A model generated the notes under the pieces. That model did no database searches and had not been told where the DNA came from. It saw nothing but the letters and a program-made list of their open reading frames with translations. This document shows, one piece after another, positions 31,310 to 39,536 of a stretch of 42,898 bases of DNA. Within the stretch, counting starts at the first letter, position 1. Each line of letters starts with the position of its first letter. The stretch is taken from NCBI GenBank assembly GCA_022616275.1, contig JAKEFB010000045.1, forward strand, positions 1-42,898. The letters are read 5' to 3'. Source of the DNA: Chloroflexota bacterium (GTDB lineage Bacteria; Chloroflexota; Anaerolineae; Promineifilales; Promineifilaceae). Both the position numbers and the translations under genes were made by a program.

Positions 31310-34020
31310 CGCCTGAGGAAGCTTACCAAGAAGCATCGCGGCGGATTGAGGAAGCGACCGAGAGTGGGGCGGCTGAATTATACCTGTCTGATTTGCCTCT
31401 ATTGGATTTACCACCTGAAATCGGTCGGCTTGACCATTTACAGACCTTAAAAATAGGTGATTGGCCAGGCAGTAGGCCCAGAATAAAAATCTTGCCAGAC
31501 GAACTCGGCCAACTGACCAAGCTGCAATCGCTTTACCTATTCAAAAATGAGCTAACCAGCTTACCGGCCGAAATCGGCCAATTGGTCAACCTACGATGGC
31601 TTGACGTCGGTTCCAACCAACTGACTGGTCTACCGGTGGAAATCGGCCAACTGGCTAGCCTGCAAAGACTTGAACTCAACAACAACCAATTGACCAGCCT
31701 ACCAGCCGACATTGGCCGACTCATCCGCCTGCAAACGCTTAGTCTCAATAACAACAGGCTGGCCAGCCTGCCGGCCGAAATTGGTCAACTAGCCAGATTG
31801 CAAGAGCTTGACCTCGGCAATAATGAACTGGCCAGTCTGCCGGCCGAAATCGGCCAACTGGCCAGCCTGGAAACGCTCGATCTTAGTGACAATCTTCTAA
31901 CCAGCCTACCGGCCGAAATTGGCCAATTGGCCAACTTGCAAACGCTTAACCTTCGCGACGACCGATTGACTAACCTGCCGGCCGAAATCGGCCAACTGAC
32001 CAACTTGGGATCGCTTGAACTCACCGGCAACCAACTCTCCAGTCTGCTGGCTGAAATCGGTCAACTGACTGGCTTGACATGGCTTGATCTCGACGAAAAT
32101 CGATTGACTACCCTACCAGTGGAAATAGCCCTGCTAACCGGTCTTCGTATACTTGACCTCGGCGGCAATGAACTGACCAGCCTGCCGGCCGAAATTGGCC
32201 AATTGACCGGCCTGCAAAGGTTTGATTTACATGACAACCCTGACTTATCCATTCCGCCAGAAGTTGTATATCAAGCTGATAACCCGGCCGCCATCCTGGC
32301 CTACTGGCAGGAATACCTGGCCAGCCAGGCCCGTCCGCTCCACGAGGCCAAGGTCGTTTTGGTCGGCCAGGGGGGCGTGGGCAAGACGTCGCTGGTCCAG
32401 CGGCTGCTCCACGACCGCTTCAACCCTGACGAAGCCCAGACCAAAGGCATCGCCACCTACCGCTGGCCCTTCCCCCTGACACAACCACATAACCACACAA
32501 CCACACAACTACAACTCAACATCTGGGACTTCGGCGGCCAGGAGATCATGCACGCCACGCACCAGTTCTTTATCACCCGGCGGACGCTCTACCTGCTAGT
32601 CCTGGACGCCCGGCAGGGGGAGCAGGAAAGCCGGGTGGAGTACTGGCTGGCGTTGATCCAGAGCTTTGCCGGCGACTCACCTATCCTGGTCGTGCTCAAC
32701 AAGTCCGACGAGCATTACCTGGACCTCAACCGGCGGGGCTTGCAGAACAAGTACCCCACGATTGCCGGCTTCGTCCGCACCTCGGCCTGCACAGGGCAAG
32801 GGATGGCGGCGTTGAAGCAGGCGATGGCCGCGGCCCTGGCGAACATGCCCCACCTGAACGATGCCTTCCCGGCGCCCTGGTGGCGGGTCAAGGAGCGATT
32901 GGAAGCGATGCACGCCGGCCATGACTACCTGCCCTACCGGGAATACCAGCGCCTCTGCGGGGAAGCCGGTGTCGAAGAGGATACTGCCCAACGGACGCTG
33001 ATCCGCTTCCTGCACGACCTGGGGGTGGTGCTCAACTTCCAGGACGACGACCGGGTGCGGGACACCGGCGTGCTCAACCCGGAGTGGGTGACACAGGGAG
33101 TCTACGCGCTGCTCAACGCCCCGGCGCTGGCCCGGGCCGGCGGGGTGCTGGAGCGGCGGCAGTTGGCGGAGCTGCTGGACAGCGAGCGGTATCCGCTGGA
33201 GCGGCAGCGGCTGATCCTGGACTTGATGGAGAAGTTTGAGCTGGCTTATCCGATTGATCGAGAACGCTACCTGATTCCTGACTTGCTGCCGGCGGAGGAG
33301 CCGGTTTTTGCATGGGACGACGGGGGGACGCTGCAGTTCGAGTACCGCTACGCGGTGCTGCCGTATAGTATTCTGCACCGGTTTATGGTCCGGCAGCACC
33401 GGCAAATCCAAAGGGGGATTGCCTGGCGGACGGGGGTGATGCTGGCTTACGAGGGGATGCAGGCATTGATCCGGGCCGACATTGAAGCTAAGACGATTCG
33501 CATTGCCATCAGCGGCCCCGGCCGGCGGCGGGAATTCCTGGCTATGCTGCGCTTCACCTTCGACAGCCTGCATGAGGCGATCACCGGGACGAAGCCGGAA
33601 GAGCACGTGCCCATCCCCGGCCACCCCGGCGTGACTGTTCCTTACAACCACCTGCTGACGCTGGAGCGGCATGGCACTACACACCAGATTTTGCCGGGGC
33701 TGGAAGCGCCAATTGACGTGCAGGCGCTGCTGGGCAATATCGAAGACCCAACGTGGCGCTACCAGGCCGGTTTGACCAGCCAGGAGTTGGTGCGCCTGCT
33801 GCGGCAATACCTGGACGAGGGCGAGTTCCGCGACGTGTGCCTGGAGTTGTCTGTCGCCTATGGGGCGCTGGGCGGGGACAGCCTGTTTAACAAGATGCGG
33901 GAATTCGTGGCTTACCTGGAGCGGCGCGGCCGGATTGGAGAGTTGATTGAGGCGCTGCGGCGGTTGCGGCCGGAGTTGTTTGCGGATGGGGGGCGACGCC
34001 GGCCGGGAGTGTATGGGTAG
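31306..34020 (+). CDS. LRR-Roc-COR GTPase with C-terminal effector-associated domain
   Basis: A 904-residue multidomain protein. Residues 25-315 are about twelve 23-residue leucine-rich repeats (LPAEIGQLxxLxxLxLxxNxLTS). Residues 345-520 are a Roc GTPase: Walker A GQGGVGKTS, DFGGQE, and NKSD for guanine. A COR domain follows (about 530-790). The C-terminal 75 residues (LVRLLRQYLDEGEFRDVCLE, then LSVAYGALGGDSLFNKMREF and VAYLERRGRIGELIEALRRL) match an effector-associated domain of the EAD7-like death-fold-type adaptors, which recruit effectors with a matching EAD. A His/Thr-rich insert coded by an ACCACACA array sits in the switch I to DFGG interval. The ATG overlaps the MmeI-like stop (ATGA), so both are made together. 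It probably acts as a regulated sensor or scaffold in defence; no EAD-bearing effector is in the window. Confidence 0.88.
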   Translation: MTPEEAYQEASRRIEEATESGAAELYLSDLPLLDLPPEIGRLDHLQTLKIGDWPGSRPRIKILPDELGQLTKLQSLYLFKNELTSLPAEIGQLVNLRWLDVGSNQLTGLPVEIGQLASLQRLELNNNQLTSLPADIGRLIRLQTLSLNNNRLASLPAEIGQLARLQELDLGNNELASLPAEIGQLASLETLDLSDNLLTSLPAEIGQLANLQTLNLRDDRLTNLPAEIGQLTNLGSLELTGNQLSSLLAEIGQLTGLTWLDLDENRLTTLPVEIALLTGLRILDLGGNELTSLPAEIGQLTGLQRFDLHDNPDLSIPPEVVYQADNPAAILAYWQEYLASQARPLHEAKVVLVGQGGVGKTSLVQRLLHDRFNPDEAQTKGIATYRWPFPLTQPHNHTTTQLQLNIWDFGGQEIMHATHQFFITRRTLYLLVLDARQGEQESRVEYWLALIQSFAGDSPILVVLNKSDEHYLDLNRRGLQNKYPTIAGFVRTSACTGQGMAALKQAMAAALANMPHLNDAFPAPWWRVKERLEAMHAGHDYLPYREYQRLCGEAGVEEDTAQRTLIRFLHDLGVVLNFQDDDRVRDTGVLNPEWVTQGVYALLNAPALARAGGVLERRQLAELLDSERYPLERQRLILDLMEKFELAYPIDRERYLIPDLLPAEEPVFAWDDGGTLQFEYRYAVLPYSILHRFMVRQHRQIQRGIAWRTGVMLAYEGMQALIRADIEAKTIRIAISGPGRRREFLAMLRFTFDSLHEAITGTKPEEHVPIPGHPGVTVPYNHLLTLERHGTTHQILPGLEAPIDVQALLGNIEDPTWRYQAGLTSQELVRLLRQYLDEGEFRDVCLELSVAYGALGGDSLFNKMREFVAYLERRGRIGELIEALRRLRPELFADGGRRRPGVYG

Positions 34021-34348
34021 AAGGGAATGGGCGGCCGCCCGGCGATACCCGCCCGGCGATACAATCGCCGGGCTAGTAAGAAGCCGCCCCGTGAACGGGG
34101 CTAAGCCGGGTTTGTTCAGTGTTGTTTCGTGGCCTGGATAGTGGATGTGTGGGTGGCCCCAGCCGGGAGCCAAGGCCGGGGACTGCCAGGCGAGCAGGGG
34201 CGGTGGTTGTGGGGCGGAGGAGAGGATTATGCAAGCAGCAATTGAAGAGTTGTCTTTTGAAGTGGCGTTGTAGGAATTGGAAGCGAGTGTAGCCCGGCGG
34301 GAAGCCAGCCATAGTTAGAGACTAGCTGCAGGGAGAGAGGCCGAGTCG
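34021..34348. other. Intergenic stretch with two palindromes and a gene relic
   Basis: This 328-base gap has a 10-bp-arm palindrome GCCCGGCGAT-aca-complement (34051-34073), a second palindrome GCCCCGTGAACGGGGC (34086-34101), and the xseB-like relic at 34229-34318. No other coding signal was seen. Confidence 0.6.
34229..34318 (+). pseudogene. Relic resembling exonuclease VII small subunit (xseB)
   Basis: A strong ribosome-binding site (GGAGGAGAGG, 34217-34225) precedes ATG 34229. The reading is MQAAIEELSFEVAL, then TAG (34271-34273), then in the same frame ELEASVARREASHS and TAG (34316-34318). XseB proteins read L-S-F-E-E-A-L-x-E-L-E-x-I-V-x-x-L-E with exactly this spacing, so TAG appears to replace one codon (CAG to TAG would do it), and the remaining ~45 residues are gone. 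No xseA is seen upstream. The similarity is short, so the identification is probable, not certain. Confidence 0.5.
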
Positions 34349-36697
34349 TTACGGTTCTGGCGGAATGGGGGTGGCGCTCGTTGCCGGCGGTGGGGAAACC
34401 GGTGGGGGTGTTGGCGTCGGAGGTAGCGGCGTGGTCGGTGGTGGTGGCGTGGCGGTGACCGCTGGTGTAGAGGTGGCCGGGGCCGTGCCGGCCGTTGCCG
34501 TCGGCGGCGCCGGCGTGCCTGCTAGCGGCGTCGGCGTGGCTGTGGCTGGTACTGTGCCCGTAGCCGGGCCGGTCGGACCCGGCGTCACCGTCAGGGTCAC
34601 GGCCGTCGTGGCCGTCGCCGCCGGGCTTTCCGCTGGCTGGGGCGTCTCTGTCGGCCCCGGCGTCGGCGTGAAAGCCCGTTCTTCCAGGGGAATCTGCTCC
34701 AGCCCCAGCAAACGCTGCGGTGGCACTTCCGGTGGCTGGAAGCGAGCGTAACCCGGCGCTCCGGCCGGCTCCGGTAAAAATTGTAAGGCCAGCCCAACGG
34801 CCAGCAGAATGATGACCAGGCCCAGCGCCCAACGGGCCGCCCGGTTCTCCCAAACGGGCGCCCCCTCATCCGTAACAGCTCTACCGGCCCTCTCCGGGCG
34901 GCGGACGCTGAGGAGGCTGTAGGTTGGCGCCGACAGGTACAGGCTGGCCTCCCAGGCCAGTAAAACCGCCAGGACGGCCGTTCTGATTTGCGGATGAGCG
35001 ACGAGGGTGGCTATGCCCACGACCAGGCAGATCAGCCCGATGCCGGTTTCCCACTGGGTGGCCCGCAGCGCCCGCAGCAGTTCTGACCTCGACCTGGACT
35101 TTGACGTGCGCAGGAAAACTCCTTCGGAGCGGATCAATCCCTGGAGACAGGCCAGCGTGACCACCCAACCCAGGCTGAAGAAGCTGTACATGGCCTGGAA
35201 GGCCTTGCGCCAGGTCAATTTCAGCGTATAACGCAATAGCCAGACAAATCGCCACAGTTGGAGCAATAAAAAGACGGCCGGCATGATCAACAGCGGGCCA
35301 GTCAACGGCCGGACGACGTAGCGCGCCTCCACCAGGCTGAAAATCCCGCCCAGGGTCAAGAAGAAGGCAAACAGCAGGTTAAAGACGTCGGTAAACCACT
35401 GCAAACCGCCAACCAGGTAATAGTAACGCTGCCCGGCCGTCAACTGGTTGTCCGGGTCTACCAACCTGCTCCAGGGCACGAGAGATTCCCAATGCTTCCT
35501 TAAAATTTGTATCCCGCCAAAGCACCACCGAAAGCGCTGCTTTTTCAGCCCTTCAAAGGTGAAGGGCATCAGGCCCCGGCCGAACGATTTCTTGAGATAC
35601 AGCGATTGGTAGCCGCGCTTCAAAATGCGCAGGCTGGCCTCGGCATCCTCGGTGATGCACCATTCGTCCCAGCCACCGATTTCCTGGAGCACCGCTTTGC
35701 GAATCAAGCCCATCGTTCCGGCAAAAATGATGGCGTTGTGCTCGTTGCGGGAGGGCATGGAAACCTCAAAAAAGTAGCGGTAGCTGTAATAGACCGCTTC
35801 CCGGTAGGGGTCGCCTTCGTAATCACGGTAATCCTGCGGCGTCTGAATAAAGGCCACGCCTGGGTCAGCAAAGGCCGGCACAAGTTCGCGCAGGAAAGAG
35901 GGAGCTACCTGGTAGTCGGCGTCAATACTGCCGATGATCTCGGCCTCGGGCGCTGTCTGAGTCAGGGCAAAATTCAGCGCGCCTGATTTATAGCCGGGCC
36001 AGTTATCCAGGTGAATACAGCGGAATTGGGGGCCTAACTGGCGGCAAATCGCTTCCAGAGGCCGCCAGGTCTGCTCCTCCGGTGTGTTGTTGTCAATGAC
36101 CAGGACCTCGTAGTTGGGGTAATCCAATTGCGCCAGCGAGCGCAGGGCGGCTTCGACCACTTCCGGCGGCTCGTTGTAGGTTGGCACGTGCAGCGACACC
36201 ATTGGCGTGTAACCAGGAACCGGGTCAAACCGGTCGGGGCGGCGGCGCCAGCGCCGGCGGCAGGTGACGTCCAGCCCCTCGTAGGTGTGGGTCAGCGCGA
36301 GTAATAGGGCAATGGCCTCGACGAAAAAGAAAATCATGGCCAGGAGAAAAGAGAGCGCATTGAGCGGGGAAAAGGCGGTAACGCTAAAGGCGTAAACGAT
36401 GAAGAGGGCCGTTGTCAGCACCGTCATGGTCCAGGTCACCTGGCCAAAAGCGTTCCAATCACGGAACGAATAGATCCACCATAAACCGAAGACCAGGGCC
36501 ACCGCGGTGAGGGCAAGCATTTCGGCCGGCACGCCAAAAGTTAGGATGGCCCACAGATCACCCACCAGCAGGACGATGAACAGCCAGGCCAGCGACAACA
36601 GGAAGTGGCCCCGGCGCAGGCGCGGGCCAGCCAGCAACGTCACCACCAGGCTGACGACAAACCAGCCAGCGCCTAAGTACAAAGCACGCGTGAGCAT
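34349..36697 (-). CDS. Cellulose-synthase-like GT2 glycosyltransferase
   Basis: A 782-residue polytopic processive-type glycosyltransferase. Four N-terminal membrane helices (1-130) lead to a GT-A domain: SLHVPTYNEPPEVVEAALRS, VLVIDNNTPEE, IIGSIDADYQ (D-x-D), WCITEDAEASLRIL (T-E-D) and QRFRWCFGG (the Q-x-x-R-W motif). Several more helices follow (about 410-660), and the C-terminal 100 residues are Pro/Thr-rich and outside. It should make or extend a beta-linked exopolysaccharide from a UDP-sugar. No PilZ domain is seen. The ATG at 36697 is chosen because its GGAGG comes from the adjacent palindrome; nine more residues upstream would be repeat-coded. A small TPR/TM gene sits directly upstream. 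Confidence 0.88.
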   Translation of the reverse strand: MLTRALYLGAGWFVVSLVVTLLAGPRLRRGHFLLSLAWLFIVLLVGDLWAILTFGVPAEMLALTAVALVFGLWWIYSFRDWNAFGQVTWTMTVLTTALFIVYAFSVTAFSPLNALSFLLAMIFFFVEAIALLLALTHTYEGLDVTCRRRWRRRPDRFDPVPGYTPMVSLHVPTYNEPPEVVEAALRSLAQLDYPNYEVLVIDNNTPEEQTWRPLEAICRQLGPQFRCIHLDNWPGYKSGALNFALTQTAPEAEIIGSIDADYQVAPSFLRELVPAFADPGVAFIQTPQDYRDYEGDPYREAVYYSYRYFFEVSMPSRNEHNAIIFAGTMGLIRKAVLQEIGGWDEWCITEDAEASLRILKRGYQSLYLKKSFGRGLMPFTFEGLKKQRFRWCFGGIQILRKHWESLVPWSRLVDPDNQLTAGQRYYYLVGGLQWFTDVFNLLFAFFLTLGGIFSLVEARYVVRPLTGPLLIMPAVFLLLQLWRFVWLLRYTLKLTWRKAFQAMYSFFSLGWVVTLACLQGLIRSEGVFLRTSKSRSRSELLRALRATQWETGIGLICLVVGIATLVAHPQIRTAVLAVLLAWEASLYLSAPTYSLLSVRRPERAGRAVTDEGAPVWENRAARWALGLVIILLAVGLALQFLPEPAGAPGYARFQPPEVPPQRLLGLEQIPLEERAFTPTPGPTETPQPAESPAATATTAVTLTVTPGPTGPATGTVPATATPTPLAGTPAPPTATAGTAPATSTPAVTATPPPPTTPLPPTPTPPPVSPPPATSATPIPPEP

Positions 36698-36704
36698 GGG
36701 ACTT

Positions 36705-36768
36705 AACCTCCCGGAGGTTCGCAACCTCCGGGAGGTTGGCGGTCTACCGCTTGAACCTCCGGGAGGTT
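36705..36768. repeat. Three copies of AACCTCCGGGAGGTT
   Basis: Copies at 36705-36719 (central base varied), 36723-36737 and 36754-36768. Each contains GGAGG in both directions. On the minus strand the first copy places GGAGG about 9 bases ahead of the glycosyltransferase ATG. Confidence 0.85.
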
Positions 36769-36772
36769 TAAG

Positions 36773-37360
36773 TTAGGCAATGACATGAATCACAAACAGC
36801 AAGCTTAAGAAAACCGCTGCCATCCAGAGCACGGCCGCCCAGAACAAGACCACGACAATACGGGTCTGATCGGCCGGGTTTAAACGATAGTGGTAATAAA
36901 CAAGGAGGGCGCAAACGGCCGTGGCCGGGGCCAGGAACAGCGCGCCCAATCCGGCCGGAATCAGGCCAACGGCCGTCCAGCGCAGGAAGGTAAAGACAGG
37001 CGTCAGCGGCTTCGTCTCCGGCGGGGGATAAGGTTCCACGGCCGCGCGATCTTTGGGCACGATCAGCTCTAAATTCAAGCTGCTCCACACCCGATACAGT
37101 TGGTCTGTCTCACCCTGGTAGGCCAGGAACGGCTCCTCTTCCAACAAACGCCACAGCGCCCGATAACTCATCTGCCGCGCCGCCAGGTACTGAGGGTCGA
37201 GAGCATAGACCTGGTTCAGGTACAGCAGCGCTTCTGACAATGTCCGCGCCTGGCGGGCTCGCTGAAACCAGATCTCCGGTTCCTGCGGGTCCAGCGCCAA
37301 CCTATCCACTCTCTCCCGTGTCTGCGACCCCATCCCATTTCCGGCTGCTGGAAAGGTCAT
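36773..37360 (-). CDS. Small protein with TPR-like N-terminus and membrane helices
   Basis: A 195-residue protein of no recognised family. Residues about 10-70 (DPQEPEIWFQRARQARTLSE, then ALLYLNQVYALDPQYLAARQ) look like one or two TPR-type helical pairs, and residues 115-195 contain two to three hydrophobic segments (WTAVGLIPAGLGALFLAPAT, LFWAAVLWMAAVFLSLLFVI). The start at 37360 follows GGAGG by 5 bases; an ATG four codons earlier would overlap that site. It lies 75 bases ahead of the cellulose-synthase-like gene in the same direction and could be an accessory membrane subunit; this is inferred from position only. Confidence 0.68.
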   Translation of the reverse strand: MTFPAAGNGMGSQTRERVDRLALDPQEPEIWFQRARQARTLSEALLYLNQVYALDPQYLAARQMSYRALWRLLEEEPFLAYQGETDQLYRVWSSLNLELIVPKDRAAVEPYPPPETKPLTPVFTFLRWTAVGLIPAGLGALFLAPATAVCALLVYYHYRLNPADQTRIVVVLFWAAVLWMAAVFLSLLFVIHVIA

Positions 37361-37375
37361 GAATACCTCCAAGAA

Positions 37376-37444
37376 GTAGCTGTCAGCTTTCAGCTTTTAG
37401 CTATCAGCTTTCAGCTTTTAGCTATCAGCCTTCAGCTACCAGCA
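37376..37444. repeat. AGCTTTCAGCTTTTAGCTATC array
   Basis: About six imperfect 10-11-base units (AGCTGTCAGC, TTTCAGCTTTTAGCTATCAG repeated, then TTCAGCTACCAGC). It fills the start of the 199-base gap upstream of the small TPR/TM gene. Same family as the array at 23124-23153. Confidence 0.75.
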
Positions 37445-37559
37445 GTTTTATAGGAAGTCATGATCCTGGTCTATGTAACCAGGTATAGATGGGGGGTATA
37501 AAAGTGGATAGAGAACCGTGCGATGAGTGTCGGCGTGGCCTAAGGAGTGTGGGAAGGTG

Positions 37560-39416
37560 TCAAGGCGAGAATGGCGGTAAGGCGCCCGGCCGGCCCAGCA
37601 CCAGATAGCTCTCTCCGGCTCCGGGGCGGCTGTTGGCCGGCCCGTCACCCCTAATCGCCCCGATGAGCAGGTCGTCGTAGCCATCGCCGTTGGCGTCCCC
37701 TGCCCCGCTGACCGACCGGCCGCTCCAGTCATCGCTGTTCGCTCCGAAGAGGATGACGCCGGCCGGGCCTAGCGCGGCCAGGTCAATCGTCGCCGGCAAG
37801 GCCGGACCGCCGAAGACCAGGTAGCTCTCCCCGGCGAAGGGGCGGCTGTTGGCCGGCCCGTAGGCCTTCCACGCCCCAATGAGCAGGTCGCCATAGCCGT
37901 CGCCGTTGACGTCACCTGCCTCGCTGACCGACCAGCCGCTGTAGTCATAATTGTCCACGCCGAAGAGGGTGACGCCGGCCGGGCCCAGCGCGGCCAGGTC
38001 AATCGTTGCTGGCAGGGCCGAGCTACCAAAGACCAGGTAGCTTTCGCCGGCATAGTCACGGCTGTTGGCCGGTCCGTCGGCCTCCCATGCCCCGATGAGC
38101 AGGTCGTCGTAGCCGTCACCGTTGGTGTCCCCCGCCCCGCTGACCGATGCGCCGCTGACGTCACCGCTGTTCACTCCGAAGAGGGTGACACCGGCCGCAC
38201 CGGGCGCCGCCAGGTCTATGCTGGCCGGCCACGAGGAACGGCCGAAGACCAGGTAGCTTTCGCCGGCATCCTCGCGGCTGTTGGCCGGCCCGTCGGCCGC
38301 AGGGGCGCCAATAAGCAGGTCGTCGTAGCTGTCGCCGTTGGCGTCCCCCGCCCCGCTGACCGATGCGCCGCTGCTGACCCAGTTGCGAGCCCCAAAGAGG
38401 GTGACGCCGGCCGGGCCCAGCGCGGCCAGGTCAATCGTCGCCGGCAACGCCGAGCTACCAAAGACCAGATAACTCTCCCCGGCGAAGGGACGGCTGTTGG
38501 CCGGCCCGTCGGCGAACAGCGCCCCGATGAGCAAGTCGTCGTAGCCATCGCCGTTGACGTCCCCTGCCCCGCTGACCGATGCGCCGCTGAAGTCCATGCT
38601 GTCCGCGCCGTAAAGGGTGACGCCGGCCGGACCCAGCGCAGCCAGGTCAATCGTCGCCGGCAGGGCCGGGCCGCCAAAGACCAGGTAGCTTTCTCCGGCG
38701 TTGTAGCGGCTGTTGGCCGGCCCATCGGCATAAGGCGCCCCGATGAGCAGGTCGTCGTAGCCGTCGCCGTTGACGTCCCCCACCCCGCTGCCCGACCAGC
38801 CGCTGAAGTCATAGTCGTTCACTCCGAAGAGGGTGACGCCGGCCGGGCTCAGCGCAGCCAGGTCAACCGTCGCCGGCAGGGCCGGGCCGCCAAAGACCAG
38901 ATAGCTTTCCCCGGCGGCAGGGCGACTGTTGGCCGGCCCGTCGGCCGGAAGGGCGCCAATAAGCAGGTCGTCGTAGCCGTCGCCGTTGACGTCCCCTGCC
39001 TCGCTGACCGACTCGCCGCTCACGTCACTATTGTTTGCCCCAAAAATCGTCGCCCCATCGTTGCCCAGCAGCCCCAGGTCAATGGTTCCCGGCCAGCCCC
39101 CCCGGCGTATGAGTGGCAAATAAAGCAGAGAACCCGACGCTTCGTGGAGCATTGCCGGGGCAACCAGGGGTGATGATCGTGGAACGTGGGAGACGGCCGG
39201 ACCCGGCCTGAGCAGCGGCAACCCCAGGGAAAAGGCCAGCAACCCGGCCGAGAGCAGACCCAAGAGGCGGCGGGCCAGCTTGTGGCGGCGCTGCCGCAGC
39301 GCCAGCCGCAGCCGGGCCAGCAACGCTTGCAGCCATTGCCAGCACCAGCGGGCCAGCCAGTAATTGGCGGCCGGGGCGGGCTGGCTAGACGATGAGGTTG
39401 TATTTTCCTGGTTCAT
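37560..39416 (-). CDS. FG-GAP (integrin-alpha-like) beta-propeller protein
   Basis: A 618-residue surface protein. A basic N-terminus and the helix LLGLLSAGLLAFSLGLPLL (about 50-70) form a signal anchor. The linker LLYLPLIRR follows, then seven near-identical repeats of about 72 residues, each with a calcium loop of D-V-N-G-D-G-Y-D-D type, LLIGA, DGPANSR and GESYLVFG. Seven FG-GAP units would close one seven-bladed propeller. In DNA these are 216-base tandem repeats with high identity, which suggests recent duplication or gene conversion. The fourth unit has GDANGDSYDD and the sixth GDVNGDGYGD, small changes in the calcium loop. It is probably an adhesion or ligand-binding protein. The last unit is truncated at PPFSP. 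Confidence 0.85.
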   Translation of the reverse strand: MNQENTTSSSSQPAPAANYWLARWCWQWLQALLARLRLALRQRRHKLARRLLGLLSAGLLAFSLGLPLLRPGPAVSHVPRSSPLVAPAMLHEASGSLLYLPLIRRGGWPGTIDLGLLGNDGATIFGANNSDVSGESVSEAGDVNGDGYDDLLIGALPADGPANSRPAAGESYLVFGGPALPATVDLAALSPAGVTLFGVNDYDFSGWSGSGVGDVNGDGYDDLLIGAPYADGPANSRYNAGESYLVFGGPALPATIDLAALGPAGVTLYGADSMDFSGASVSGAGDVNGDGYDDLLIGALFADGPANSRPFAGESYLVFGSSALPATIDLAALGPAGVTLFGARNWVSSGASVSGAGDANGDSYDDLLIGAPAADGPANSREDAGESYLVFGRSSWPASIDLAAPGAAGVTLFGVNSGDVSGASVSGAGDTNGDGYDDLLIGAWEADGPANSRDYAGESYLVFGSSALPATIDLAALGPAGVTLFGVDNYDYSGWSVSEAGDVNGDGYGDLLIGAWKAYGPANSRPFAGESYLVFGGPALPATIDLAALGPAGVILFGANSDDWSGRSVSGAGDANGDGYDDLLIGAIRGDGPANSRPGAGESYLVLGRPGALPPFSP

Positions 39417-39477
39417 GGTCTCCCTTCTGATAGTATCTTAGCACGCGAACCGGCCGGCCACAAGGTTTACTCCTACA

Positions 39478-39492
39478 CGATTTGACAAATCG
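39478..39492. repeat. Palindrome CGATTTG-a-CAAATCG, copy 3
   Basis: Seven-base arms around one A, in the 120-base gap between the lipB-like and FG-GAP genes. The rest of the gap is the CTGTCTCCCTGTCCCC run (about 39518-39534), inverse of the purine array near 19520. Confidence 0.75.
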
Positions 39493-39536
39493 CGCCACCA
39501 ACTGTCAATTTTTTACCCTGTCTCCCTGTCCCCTGA

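Noticed and set aside
32677-34173. A 498-codon minus-strand frame opposite the Roc-COR gene
   Set aside because: Pro/Gln/His-rich antisense shadow; the plus strand carries clear Roc-COR and EAD sequence.
37560-39416. FG-GAP tandem repeats as a non-coding satellite
   Set aside because: The 216-base units keep one open frame with the calcium-loop motif in each, so they are protein repeats.
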